Of a DNA stretch of 64,000 nt, positions 12,971-24,830 are shown in pieces (position 1 is the stretch's first letter; each line of letters starts with the position of its first letter). The DNA comes from Megaleporinus macrocephalus. Its lineage: Eukaryota > Chordata > Actinopteri > Characiformes > Anostomidae. The notes under the pieces are model-generated. The model was given only the letters and a program-made list of their open reading frames with translations, was not told the origin of the DNA and made no database searches. The DNA lies in NCBI GenBank assembly GCA_021613375.1, contig CM038716.1:4735684-4799683 (forward strand), in the 5' to 3' direction. The translations under genes and the position numbers were made by a program.

Positions 12971-15900
12971 TAATGTGCCAAGGTCTTAGCAATAAGTGTA
13001 TTATCACCAGTAAGAACACCAGATATGATTAGAACAGATATAAATAATCATACAAAGTAACATGAATATCTTATTGTGAGAGAAGTAGATCATATCTTGA
13101 GCTCCAGTTTGAAGAACAAAGTTAGGTTCCAGATTTCTCCTGGACGCCCCAGACATTGTATGAATGTATTCAGTTCTTTCAGCAGCAATCTTGATTTAGC
13201 TTAATGAAGTACTGAGCAGTCAAAGCAGGTATTAGATGAGAACTGTAAATAATACTGGGTTGTTTAGGAGAAGCTTGGAAAGGGTTAAATAAACACACTG
13301 ATGTATGTAAAAGCACTACTTTCTGTATTAATACTGTTTGAATATTTAAAAAATAAAGTGTTTTGCTGAGCAAATAAAAGCTTAGTGTCTAGAAAAAATA
13401 GCCTTTAAGATATAATAATGTGCCTAAAACCTTTGCACAGTACTGTATAACAAACATACATTCATTACTGTAATAGTTCATTTTAATGTCTGAGGGAAAC
13501 TTGGACTTAAATAAGGACCAAAACAATAGACCAGCTTTCTTCTGTCTTGTCAGTGATTGCAAACGCAATGCCAGACTTCCACCAGTCCATGAAGGAACGT
13601 TTGAGGACACCAGAGCAGGGGGCAGACACAGTGGTGTGGCTGGCTGTGTCTGAGGCTGCTGTTACCAAGCCCAGTGGCAGATTCTTCCAGGGTGGGAGAA
13701 CACAAGCACACACAGACACACAACCTACCACTAATGTTAACCCAAGTGTCCTTCATAATACTACACCTAAACATAAACCTAACCCTAACCTCAGTATCCC
13801 ACATGATACTACACCTAAACCTAACCTTAACCTCAGTATCCCACATAGTACTACACCTACACTTAAACCTAACCTTAACCTCAGTATCCCATATAATACT
13901 ACACCTGCACCTAAACCTAACCTTAACCTCAGTATCCCATATGATACTACACCTAAACCTAACCTTAACCTTAACCTCAGTATCCCATACAATACTGCAC
14001 CCACACCTAAACCTAACCTTAACCTCAGTATCCCACATAATACTACACCTACACCTAAATCTAACACTAACCTTAACCTCAGTATCCTATATAATACTAC
14101 ACCTACACCTAAATCTAACACTGACCTTAACCTCAGTATCCTATATAATACACCTTAACCTAATCTTAACCTCAGTATTCCATATAATACTACACCTACA
14201 CCTAAACCTAACATTAACCTTAACCTCAGTATCCCACATAATACACCTTAACCTAATCTTAACCTCAGTATTCCATATAATACTACACCTACACCTAAAT
14301 CTAACCTTAACCTCAGTATCCCACATAATACACCTATACCTAACCTTAACCTCAGTATCCCACATAATACACCTAAACCTAACCTTAACCTCAGTATCCC
14401 ACATAATACACCTTAACCTAATCTTAACCTCAGTATCCCATATAATACTACACCTACACCTAAACCTAACATTAACCTTAACCTCAGTATCCCACATAAT
14501 ACTACACCTACACCTAAATCTAACCTTAACCTCAGTATCCCACATAATACACCTAAACCTAACCTTAACCTCAGTATCCCACATAATACTACACCTACAC
14601 CTAACCTTAACATCAGTATCCCACATAATACTACACCTACACCTAAACCTAACCTTAACCTCAGTATCCCACATAATACTACACCTACACCTAAACCTAA
14701 CCTTAACCTCAGTATCCCACATAATACTACACCTACACCTAAACCTAAATCTAACCTTAACCTCAGTATCCCATATAATACTACACCTACACCTAAACCT
14801 AAATCTAACCTTAACCTCAGTATCCCACATAATACACCTAAACCTTAACCTTAACCTCAGTATCCCATATAATACTACACCTAAACCTAACATTAACCTC
14901 AGTATCCCATATAATACTACACCTAAACCTAACATTAACCTCAGTATCCCACATAATACTACACCTACACCTAAATCTAACCTTAACCTCAGTATCCCAT
15001 ATAATACTACACCTACACCTAAACCTAAATCTAACCTTAACCTCAGTATCCCATATAATACTACACCTACACCTAAACCTAATACTAACCTTAACCTCAG
15101 TATCCCACATAATACTACACCTACACCTAAACCTAAATCTAACCTTAACCTCAGTATCCCACATAATACACCTAAACCTTAACCTTAACCTCAGTATCCC
15201 TTGTAATACTACACCTACACCTAAACCTAACCTTAACCTCAGTATCCCATATAATACTACACCTACACCTAAATCTAACCTTAACCTCAGTATCCCATAT
15301 AATACTACACTTACACCTAAACCTTACATTAACCTTAACCTCAGTATCCCACATAATACTACACCTAAACCTAACACTAACCTTAACCTCAGTATCCCAT
15401 ATAATACTACACCTACACCTAAACCTAACACTAACCTTAACCTCAGTATCCCATATAATACTACACCTACACCTAAACCTAACATTAACCTTAACCTCAG
15501 TATCCCATATAATACCACACCTACACCTAAACCTAACACTAACCTTAACCTCAGTATCCCATATAATACTACACCTACACCTAAACCTAAGACTAACCTT
15601 AACTTCAGTATCCCATATAATACTACACCTACACCTAAACCTAACACTAACCTTAACCTCAGTATCCCATATAATACTACACCTACACCTAAACCTAACC
15701 TTAACCTCAGTATCCCATATAATACTACACCTACACCTAAACCTAACCTTAACCTCAGTATCCCATATAATACTACACCTACACCTAAACCTAACACTAA
15801 CCTTAACCTCAGTATCCCATATAATACTACACCTACACCTAAACCTAACCTTAACCTCAGTATCCAATATAATACTACACCTACACCTAACACTAACCTT

Positions 15901-18900
15901 AACCTCAGTATCGTATATAATACTACACCTACACCTAAACCTAACCTTAACCTCAGTATCTCATATAACACTAACCTTAACCTCACTATCTCATATAATA
16001 CTACACCTACACCTAACACTAACCTTAACCTCAGTATCCCATATAATACTACACCTACACCTAAACCTAACCTTAACCTCAGTATCCCATATAATACTAC
16101 ACCTACACCTAAACCTAACACTAACCTTAACCTCAGTATCCCATATAATACTACACCTAAACCTAACACTAACCTTAACCTCAGTATCCCATATAACACT
16201 ACACCTACACCTAAACCTAACACTAACCTTAACCTCAGTATCCCATATAATACTACACCTACACCTTAACCTAACACTAACCTTAACCTCAGTATCCTAT
16301 ATAATACTACACCTACACCTAAACCTAAACCTAACACTAACCTTAACCTCAGTATCCCATATAATACTACACCTACACCTAAACCTAACACTAACCTTAA
16401 CCTCAGTATCCCATATAATACTACACCTACACCTTAACCTAACACTAACCTTAACCTCAGTATCTTATATAATACTACACCTACACCTAAACCTAATACT
16501 AACCTTAACCTCAGTATCCCATATAATACTACACCTACACCTTAACCTAACACTAACCTTAACCTCAGTATCCCATATAATACTACACCTACACCTAAAC
16601 CTAACACTAACCTTAACCTCAGTATCCCATATAATACTACACCTACACCTTAACCTAACACTAACCTTAACCTCAGTATCTTATATAATACTACACCTAC
16701 ACCTAAACCTAACACTAACCTTAACCTCAGTATCCTATATAATACTACACCTACACCTAAACCTAACACTAACCTTAATCTCAGTATCCCATATAATACT
16801 ACACCTACACCTAAACCTAACACTAACCTTAACCTCAGTATCCCATATAATACTACACCTACACCTAAACCTAACACTAACCTTAACCTCAGTATCCCAT
16901 ATAATACTACACCTACACCTAAACCTAACCTTAACCTCAGTATCCCATATAATACTACACCTACACCTAAACCTAACCTTAACCTCAGTATCCCATATAA
17001 TACTACACCTACACCTAAACCTAAGACTAACCTTAACCTCAGTATCCCATATAATACTACACCTACACCTAACACTAACCTTAACCTCAGTATCGTATAT
17101 AATACTACACCTACACCTAACACTAACCTTAACCTCAGTATCCCATATAATACTACACCTACACCTAAACCTAACCTTAACCTCAGTATCCCATATAATA
17201 CTACACCTACACCTAAACCTAACACTAACCTTAACCTCAGTATCCCATATAATACTACACCTAAACCTAACACTAACCTTAACCTCAGTATCCCATATAA
17301 CACTACACCTACACCTAAACCTAACACTAACCTTAACCTCAGTATCCCATATAATACTACACCTACACCTTAACCTAACACTAACCTTAACCACAGTATC
17401 CTATATAATACTACACCTACACCTAAACCTAACACTAACCTTAACCTCAGTATCCTATATAATACTACACCTACACCTAAACCTAACCTTAACCTCAGTA
17501 TCGTATATAATACTACACCTACACCTAAACCTAACCTTAACCTCAGTATCTCATATAACACTAACCTTAACCTCACTATCTCATATAATACTACACCTAC
17601 ACCTAACACTAACCTTAACCTCAGTATCCCATATAATACTACACCTACACCTAAACCTAACCTTAACCTCAGTATCCCATATAATACTACACCTACACCT
17701 AAACCTAACACTAACCTTAACCTCAGTATCCCATATAATACTACACCTAAACCTAACACTAACCTTAACCTCAGTATCCCATATAACACTACACCTACAC
17801 CTAAACCTAACACTAACCTTAACCTCAGTATCCCATATAATACTACACCTACACCTTAACCTAACACTAACCTTAACCTCAGTATCCTATATAATACTAC
17901 ACCTACACCTAAACCTAAACCTAACACTAACCTTAACCTCAGTATCCCATATAATACTACACCTACACCTAAACCTAACACTAACCTTAACCTCAGTATC
18001 CCATATAATACTACACCTACACCTTAACCTAACACTAACCTTAACCTCAGTATCTTATATAATACTACACCTACACCTAAACCTAATACTAACCTTAACC
18101 TCAGTATCCCATATAATACTACACCTACACCTTAACCTAACACTAACCTTAACCTCAGTATCCCATATAATACTACACCTACACCTAAACCTAACACTAA
18201 CCTTAACCTCAGTATCCCATATAATACTACACCTACACCTTAACCTAACACTAACCTTAACCTCAGTATCTTATATAATACTACACCTACACCTAAACCT
18301 AACACTAACCTTAACCTCAGTATCCTATATAATACTACACCTACACCTAAACCTAACACTAACCTTAACCTCAGTATCCCATATAATACTACACCTACAC
18401 CTAAACCTAACACTAACCTTAACCTCAGTATCCCATATAATACTACACCTACACCTAAACCTAACACTAACCTTAACCTCAGTATCCCATATAATACTAC
18501 ACCTACACCTAAACCTAACACTAACCTTAACCTCAGTATCCCATATAATACTACACCTACACCTAAACCTAACCTTAACCTCAGTATCCCATATAATACT
18601 ACACCTACACCTAAACCTAACCTCAGTATCCCATATAATACTACACCTACACCTAAACCTAAGACTAACCTTAACCTCAGTATCCCATATAATACTACAC
18701 CTACACCTAACACTAACCTTAACCTCAGTATCGTATATAATACTACACCTACACCTAACACTAACCTTAACCTCAGTATCCCATATAATACTACACCTAC
18801 ACCTAAACCTAACCTTAACCTCAGTATCCCATATAATACTACACCTACACCTAAACCTAACACTAACCTTAACCTCAGTATCCCATATAATACTACACCT

Positions 18901-21900
18901 AAACCTAACACTAACCTTAACCTCAGTATCCCATATAACACTACACCTACACCTAAACCTAACACTAACCTTAACCTCAGTATCCCATATAATACTACAC
19001 CTACACCTTAACCTAACACTAACCTTAACCACAGTATCCTATATAATACTACACCTACACCTAAACCTAACACTAACCTTAACCTCAGTATCCTATATAA
19101 TACTACACCTACACCTAAACCTAACCTTAACCTCAGTATCGTATATAATACTACACCTACACCTAAACCTAACCTTAACCTCAGTATCTCATATAACACT
19201 AACCTTAACCTCACTATCTCATATAATACTACACCTACACCTAACACTAACCTTAACCTCAGTATCCCATATAATACTACACCTACACCTAAACCTAACC
19301 TTAACCTCAGTATCCCATATAATACTACACCTACACCTAAACCTAACACTAACCTTAACCTCAGTATCCCATATAATACTACACCTAAACCTAACACTAA
19401 CCTTAACCTCAGTATCCCATATAACACTACACCTACACCTAAACCTAACACTAACCTTAACCTCAGTATCCCATATAATACTACACCTACACCTTAACCT
19501 AACACTAACCTTAACCTCAGTATCCTATATAATACTACACCTACACCTAAACCTAAACCTAACACTAACCTTAACCTCAGTATCCCATATAATACTACAC
19601 CTACACCTAAACCTAACACTAACCTTAACCTCAGTATCCCATATAATACTACACCTACACCTTAACCTTACACTAACCTTAACCTCAGTATCTTATATAA
19701 TACTACACCTACACCTAAACCTAATACTAACCTTAACCTCAGTATCCCATATAATACTACACCTACACCTTAACCTAACACTAACCTTAACCTCAGTATC
19801 CCATATAATACTACACCTACACCTAAACCTAACACTAACCTTAACCTCAGTATCCCATATAATACTACACCTACACCTTAACCTAACACTAACCTTAACC
19901 TCAGTATCTTATATAATACTACACCTACACCTAAACCTAACACTAACCTTAACCTCAGTATCCTATATAATACTACACCTACACCTAAACCTAACACTAA
20001 CCTTAACCTCAGTATCCCATATAATACTACACCTACACCTAAACCTAACACTAACCTTAACCTCAGTATCCCATATAATACTACACCTACACCTAAACCT
20101 AACACTAACCTTAACCTCAGTATCCCATATAATACTACACCTACACCTAAACCTAACACTAACCTTAACCTCAGTATCCCATATAATACTACACCTACAC
20201 CTAAACCTAACCTTAACCTCAGTATCCCATATAATACTACACCTACACCTAAACCTAACCTTAACCTCAGTATCCCATATAATACTACACCTACACCTAA
20301 ACCTAAGACTAACCTTAACCTCAGTATCCCATATAATACTACACCTACACCTAACACTAACCTTAACCTCAGTATCGTATATAATACTACACCTACACCT
20401 AACACTAACCTTAACCTCAGTATCCCATATAATACTACACCTACACCTAAACCTAACCTTAACCTCAGTATCCCATATAATACTACACCTACACCTAAAC
20501 CTAACACTAACCTTAACCTCAGTATCCCATATAATACTACACCTAAACCTAACACTAACCTTAACCTCAGTATCCCATATAACACTACACCTACACCTAA
20601 ACCTAACACTAACCTTAACCTCAGTATCCCATATAATACTACACCTACACCTTAACCTAACACTAACCTTAACCACAGTATCCTATATAATACTACACCT
20701 ACACCTAAACCTAACACTAACCTTAACCTCAGTATCCTATATAATACTACACCTACACCTAAACCTAACCTTAACCTCAGTATCGTATATAATACTACAC
20801 CTACACCTAAACCTAACCTTAACCTCAGTATCTCATATAACACTAACCTTAACCTCACTATCTCATATAATACTACACCTACACCTAACACTAACCTTAA
20901 CCTCAGTATCCCATATAATACTACACCTACACCTAAACCTAACCTTAACCTCAGTATCCCATATAATACTACACCTACACCTAAACCTAACACTAACCTT
21001 AACCTCAGTATCCCATATAATACTACACCTAAACCTAACACTAACCTTAACCTCAGTATCCCATATAACACTACACCTACACCTAAACCTAACACTAACC
21101 TTAACCTCAGTATCCCATATAATACTACACCTACACCTTAACCTAACACTAACCTTAACCTCAGTATCCTATATAATACTACACCTACACCTAAACCTAA
21201 ACCTAACACTAACCTTAACCTCAGTATCCCATATAATACTACACCTACACCTAAACCTAACACTAACCTTAACCTCAGTATCCCATATAATACTACACCT
21301 ACACCTTAACCTAACACTAACCTTAACCTCAGTATCTTATATAATACTACACCTACACCTAAACCTAATACTAACCTTAACCTCAGTATCCCATATAATA
21401 CTACACCTACACCTTAACCTAACACTAACCTTAACCTCAGTATCCCATATAATACTACACCTACACCTAAACCTAACACTAACCTTAACCTCAGTATCCC
21501 ATATAATACTACACCTACACCTTAACCTAACACTAACCTTAACCTCAGTATCTTATATAATACTACACCTACACCTAAACCTAACACTAACCTTAACCTC
21601 AGTATCCTATATAATACTACACCTACACCTAAACCTAACACTAACCTTAACCTCAGTATCCCATATAATACTACACCTACACCTAAACCTAACACTAACC
21701 TTAACCTCAGTATCCCATATAATACTACACCTACACCTAAACCTAACACTAACCTTAACCTCAGTATCCCATATAATACTACACCTACACCTAAACCTAA
21801 CACTAACCTTAACCTCAGTATCCCATATAATACTACACCTACACCTAAACCTAACCTTAACCTCAGTATCCCATATAATACTACACCTACACCTAAACCT

Positions 21901-23344
21901 AAGACTAACCTTAACCTCAGTATCCCATATAATACTACACCTACACCTAACACTAACCTTAACCTCAGTATCGTATATAATACTACACCTACACCTAACA
22001 CTAACCTTAACCTCAGTATCCCATATAATACTACACCTACACCTAAACCTAACCTTAACCTCAGTATCCCATATAATACTACACCTACACCTAAACCTAA
22101 CACTAACCTTAACCTCAGTATCCCATATAATACTACACCTAAACCTAACACTAACCTTAACCTCAGTATCCCATATAACACTACACCTACACCTAAACCT
22201 AACACTAACCTTAACCTCAGTATCCCATATAATACTACACCTACACCTAAACCTAACCTTAACCTCAGTATCCCATATAATACTACACCTACACCTAAAC
22301 CTAACACTAACCTTAACCTCAGTATCCCATATAATACTACACCTAAACCTAACACTAACCTTAACCTCAGTATCCCATATAACACTACACCTACACCTAA
22401 ACCTAACACTAACCTTAACCTCAGTATCCCATATAACACTACACCTACACCTAAACCTAACACTAACCTTAACCTCAGTATCCCATATAATACTACACCT
22501 ACACCTTAACCTAACACTAACCTTAACCACAGTATCCTATATAATGCTACACCTACACCTAAACCTAACACTAACCTATATATATGACTGGCTTACAGCC
22601 AACAAGGTCAGATGTGATTGGACAAGCCAAGGATTCTACTTTTCATGCTGTGTCAGAGGCAGCGCTACACCAAAGCATCAGCAGCGCCTCCCCCAGGTCA
22701 CACTCAGTTATCATAGCACGGGGTGTTTAATTAGAGTGTAGTAAGATCCAGTTAGAGGAGATTTTTTCATGCCAAGGTCCGGACCACCATCATTTCTAAC
22801 TTGTGTTTTGATTCAGTGCCAAATCCAATATACTGAAGTAGCCTAGTATCAACATCTTATACCATCAGCAACTGAAACACCAACACATCACACATACCAT
22901 TCAGTATATTTCAGTATATTTACTAGTTATATGCTGAACTAAATGAATTATTTAGAAACTAATAAATGTTTTCTACTCACTTTAAGTCATAACATTAGAA
23001 AAACAGAATTATTATTATTATAAATTAGCCTATCTCTGACTCGCTTTATCCTCCGACTGCTGCTTCTTGTTTCATACCTCTCCCGTGTGCACACCGCACT
23101 ACTGAATCTACACAGATCTGATTGGCTGATGAGTGCCTTTGGTAATCTTACAACACACGTGATTGGTCTGTGAGTTAATTGTGCCGTAAAGCCTGTATAC
23201 CGTAAAGACTAGAAAAGTTTCACTGCTTAAAATAAACACTGTCAGAATCAAACCAGTTCTCAATAGTTTATCAGTTTGGATCCAGATCGCGGCCCGCTTA
23301 TAAGTCAGGACCAGCAAAATGTCCTCACAAGGATAGCAAGACAA

Positions 23345-23375
<31 letters not shown>

Positions 23376-23988
23376 CAGCCTTTCTCAATAAGGCATCCAG
23401 CTTCATAACAATGCTTGACATCCTTTGACCAACAAAAGGCACTAAGAAGTAAAAGAAAAAAAGAGAAGGGATGGAAGGAGTGGAGGGAAGAAAGCGGGAT
23501 GTGACAGAGAAAAGAAAGAGTGCATGTTACAGATAATGGACAAAACCCAGAAAGAAGCTGGACACAAGGACAGAGAAAATGGACAGAGGAAAGAGGAGAG
23601 GGTGAGAGAGTGCAAGGGAGATGTGAGGAGAGATGGCACAAGTCCAGTGCAGCTGTAGGGGTCTGGGCTTCGTGCCAGACGTTGACTGGAGTGACCTCAG
23701 ACTGGCTTTGTAGCACTTTGTTTGCCCCTCTTTCCATCCACTCACACACACTACAGCATAGAAGGTCAATAGGTCATATGCATGAGCACGACTCACTGAC
23801 CCATTAGGTCCCTCAGTTCATAGCGTTAGCTAATCCAGACCGTCTGCCTGTGTTTATGTGCACGTTTGATAGATCGGAAGATGGTAGCAGCCCACCTGCC
23901 GCTGGCCTGGACACACAGCTCCCAACTGGAAGACCAGAAGTTTATGAGCGTCATGGAGGAGATAGCCAAGAGCTTCCAACCTCATTGA
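3707..23988 (+). CDS. dhrs12l: DHRS12-like short-chain dehydrogenase/reductase, complete, 10 coding exons
   Basis: Coding exons: 3707-3762, 8946-9079, 9237-9319, 9569-9664, 9764-9845, 12312-12373, 12542-12646, 12800-12890, 13554-13691 and 23873-23988 (TGA 23986-23988). All junctions are GT-AG and the phases join cleanly to 963 nt, 320 aa, close to human DHRS12 (about 317 aa). The protein is a classical SDR with a Rossmann fold binding NAD(P). TGANSGIG (46-53) is the cofactor glycine motif, NNAG is at 125-128, Ser176 is the likely catalytic serine, and YAQNK (202-206) supplies the catalytic Tyr and Lys. The N-terminus MSLYRNSAWFLKGLTEFTK and the SGGMLVQKL and HPGW motifs are DHRS12 hallmarks. 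The substrate is not known from sequence; the fold predicts an oxidoreductase. The gene sits beside wdfy1 rather than wdfy2, so I infer the DHRS12-like ohnolog rather than dhrs12 itself. The last intron (10.2 kb) is almost filled by a satellite that begins about 60 bp after the exon 9 donor. It is convergent with wdfy1. Confidence 0.93.
4030..4370. mobile_element. Tc1-type MITE fragment, family B
   Basis: This stretch of intron 1 shares a diverged block with the better preserved element at 12968-13445. Shared parts include the region around TTTGAAGAA.GAAGTT and the region around GGTATT.GATGA.AACT. Its ends are not clear. The rest of intron 1 up to 6000 is AT-rich and holds no gene I can recognise. 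Confidence 0.45.
6230..6500. other. GC-rich block in dehydrogenase intron 1, possible conserved noncoding element
   Basis: A sharply bounded GC-rich, CpG-containing stretch inside an AT-rich intron. It includes TTTATCAAAGCTACAAAG (a TCF/LEF-like ATCAAAG site) and GCTTTATTAGCTAAGCAATG. Overlapping frames are open on the + strand, but none resembles a known protein and no plausible exon boundaries join it to the gene. It is either a regulatory element or an unrecognised insertion. Confidence 0.3.
6970..7205. mobile_element. MITE, family C copy
   Basis: Bounded by CTGTCCAAAGAAAAA on the left and its near-inverse TTTTTCTTTGGCAAC on the right, with a shared interior (AAAGTAAAGAA.GTTTTTGGC). Related copies lie at 10005-10222 and, more diverged, near 51855-52030 and 54335-54500. 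Confidence 0.55.
7218..7361. repeat. (TA)n and (CAT)n microsatellites
   Basis: A TA tract at about 7218-7248 and a CAT/ATC trinucleotide tract at about 7330-7360, both in intron 1 of the dehydrogenase gene. Confidence 0.9.
7655..7965. mobile_element. Long-TIR MITE fragment, family D
   Basis: An internal fragment of the element best seen at 58972-59759. It shares CACTCACTGTC.ACTCTATT, GGTTCACCTTGT, TAGCTCATCTG and GTCACAGGACGCTG, and has lost both ends. Confidence 0.6.
8630..8680 (+). mobile_element. LINE-like 3' tail with (TGAT)n
   Basis: AATAAAGGG is followed by a short (GATT)n run. This looks like the 3' terminus of a non-LTR retrotransposon with a microsatellite tail. The AT-rich stretch before it (8090-8460) gives only low-complexity Phe/Leu/Ile frames and no identifiable protein. 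Confidence 0.3.
10005..10222. mobile_element. MITE, family C copy
   Basis: Inverted ends GCTGTCCAAAGAAAAAC (left) and TTGTTCTTTGGACAGCG (right) enclose about 200 bp related to the 6970-7205 copy. It lies in intron 5 of the dehydrogenase gene. Confidence 0.6.
10862..11132 (-). mobile_element. tRNA-derived SINE
   Basis: Read on the - strand, the element starts with a tRNA-like head (GGGCAGTCGTAGCCTGAAGG). It has a pol III B-box-like AGTTCGATCCC, then a conserved body (GAGCAGTTGGGG and GGGGCGGTGAGC on the + strand). The layout matches the tRNA-derived SINEs widespread in fish. It sits in intron 5 of the dehydrogenase gene, antisense to it. Confidence 0.8.
11145..11712. mobile_element. Long-TIR MITE, family D copy
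   Basis: Contains the family D hallmarks: ACAGACTGTAGTCCATATGA, the GGTCAGGACCCCCAC region, the GTGTCTAATAGAGTGGACA region, and an inverted ACTACAGTCTGTAATTGTAG near the right side. It lies in intron 5. The following stretch, 11720-12290, is AT-rich and holds nothing I recognise. Confidence 0.65.
12968..13445. mobile_element. Tc1/mariner-type MITE, family B
   Basis: Inverted ends start CAGTAATGTGCCAAGGTCTTAG (left) and CAGTACTGTGCAAAGGTTTTAG (right, inverse strand), flanked by TA target duplications. This matches non-autonomous Tc1-like elements of fish. It sits in intron 8 of the dehydrogenase gene beside a (TA)n tract at about 12939-12967, and has no transposase frame. Confidence 0.75.
13750..22580. 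repeat. 8.8-kb telomere-like satellite in the last dehydrogenase intron
   Basis: A tandem array with a basic unit of 54 bp (common variant 48 bp). Each unit joins an invariant block, CTCAGTATCCCATATAATAC, to a run of degenerate hexamers such as CCTAAA, CCTAAC, CACTAA, CCTTAA and CCTACA. Length changes occur in 6-bp steps. Because unit lengths are multiples of three, long reading frames stay open on both strands; these are artefacts, not proteins. The inverse strand reads GTTAGG/TTTAGG, a variant of vertebrate telomeric TTAGGG. The left part (13.75-15.9 kb) is more variable and the right part is homogenised into higher-order repeats. The array starts about 60 bp after the exon 9 donor and ends 1.3 kb before the exon 10 acceptor. 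Confidence 0.97.
15961..22540. repeat. Higher-order repeats of about 1.6 kb within the satellite
   Basis: The rare junction TCATATAACACTAACC recurs at 15961, 17551, 19189 and 20833, giving periods of 1590, 1638 and 1644 bp. A second marker, CCACAGTATCCTAT, recurs near 17391, 19029, 20673 and 22525. Copies are nearly identical over their length and differ mostly by whole 6-bp or 48-bp steps. The last copy carries an internal duplication of several units. Confidence 0.92.
22717..23310. mobile_element. hAT-type MITE, family A copy
   Basis: An inverted copy of the 2616-3391 element. It begins near CGGGGTGTTTAATTAGAGT and shares the GCCAAGGTCCGGACC region and the GATCTGATTGGCTGATGAG region. It lies in the last intron of the dehydrogenase gene, just after the satellite. 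Confidence 0.65.
23345..23380. repeat. (CA)n microsatellite
   Basis: A CA tract about 30 bp long, about 500 bp before the last dehydrogenase exon. The purine-rich stretch after it (23440-23620) has open frames of low complexity but no gene. Confidence 0.9.
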
Positions 23989-24321
23989 ACGAACCGAAGT
24001 CCAGACAGGCGTAGTCTACAAGCTGTCCACTTCTCAAACACATTTTTTCTTTTCTTTTTTTAAACTCATGAGAACAATTTCCAGCCTTGCTTACATACAT
24101 ACATACATACAGGCTGCCATTTGACTAACGTGCCAATGTTACAGCTTAACACGCCTACAAAACACTAACACACCTACACCTGTCCCACATGGATGGGTCA
24201 CTTTTAGTGAATGTCTAATCTTCTTAATCAACATTAAATGTTATGCTTCCACTGGAGCTGTGAAGCTGTTGGTGTCTGCGTGCTCAACACTGATCTTAAA
24301 CCTGTAAAAAAACCCAAAAAC

Positions 24322-24327
24322 AATAAA
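24322..24327 (+). terminator. Candidate poly(A) signal of the dehydrogenase gene
   Basis: AATAAA about 330 bp after the TGA, in a stretch without an identified repeat. It is the first canonical hexamer downstream of the stop, so it is the likeliest 3' end signal. Confidence 0.4.
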
Positions 24328-24399
24328 CCGACTGCTTTATTCTTCAACCTCTGACCCCTGGTGCTGGAGATGCCTGCCTTTCCACATAGCTCCATGGTC

Positions 24400-24830
24400 C
24401 AAACGTGACTGGTCACACCTCAGCTACCCCCAAAGCGTACCCTGAACTTGCTGTGGCGGTGACTTTAGAAAATCAGGCCAGCCAGGTGGGAACCTGCTCT
24501 GACCAAAGTCACCGCAGACGTCAATCACTCCCTCATCAGCCTGGCATCTGTCTCAGGTGCTGTGTCTGGCCAGTCGCTGGACCTCACTGAGGGCCCTGAC
24601 ACACCAAGCTGTCGTCGTCTTCTGTGACCTCGCCGTCTTGTCTCGTCTACGAAAAGTTGCATTTGAATATGTAGCATGGCCGCAGCTGAAGGCCAATGCT
24701 CGCGTTGCACATCCCATAGAGGTTCTAGCTAAAAATAGCCTGTCTTCAGCTCTGGCCCTGGAGAGCAACCTGCCTGTGGAGGCTACTTCCGACCTGATCA
24801 ACTTCAGAAGCTCATGATTGGCTGGAAGGA
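24400..24830. other. GC-rich unexplained block between the convergent genes
   Basis: A stretch clearly richer in G+C than its surroundings, with several open frames up to about 86 codons on both strands. None resembles a protein I know, and I see no splice sites that would join it to either neighbour. It could be a transposon relic, part of the dehydrogenase 3' UTR, or a noncoding exon. From 24830 to 27700 I see AT-rich sequence and possible wdfy1 3' UTR, with no gene. Confidence 0.25.

Noticed and set aside
14000..22500. True telomere or chromosome end
   Set aside because: Unique gene exons lie on both sides and the array is not pure TTAGGG; it is an interstitial telomere-like satellite.
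13547..22530. Many reading frames of 100-500 codons on both strands
   Set aside because: All are satellite translations kept open by units in multiples of 6 bp; the same DNA is open in several frames at once, the mark of a repeat, not a gene.
22544..22741. Short + strand frame after the satellite
   Set aside because: It begins in satellite sequence and runs into the family A MITE; there is no protein similarity.
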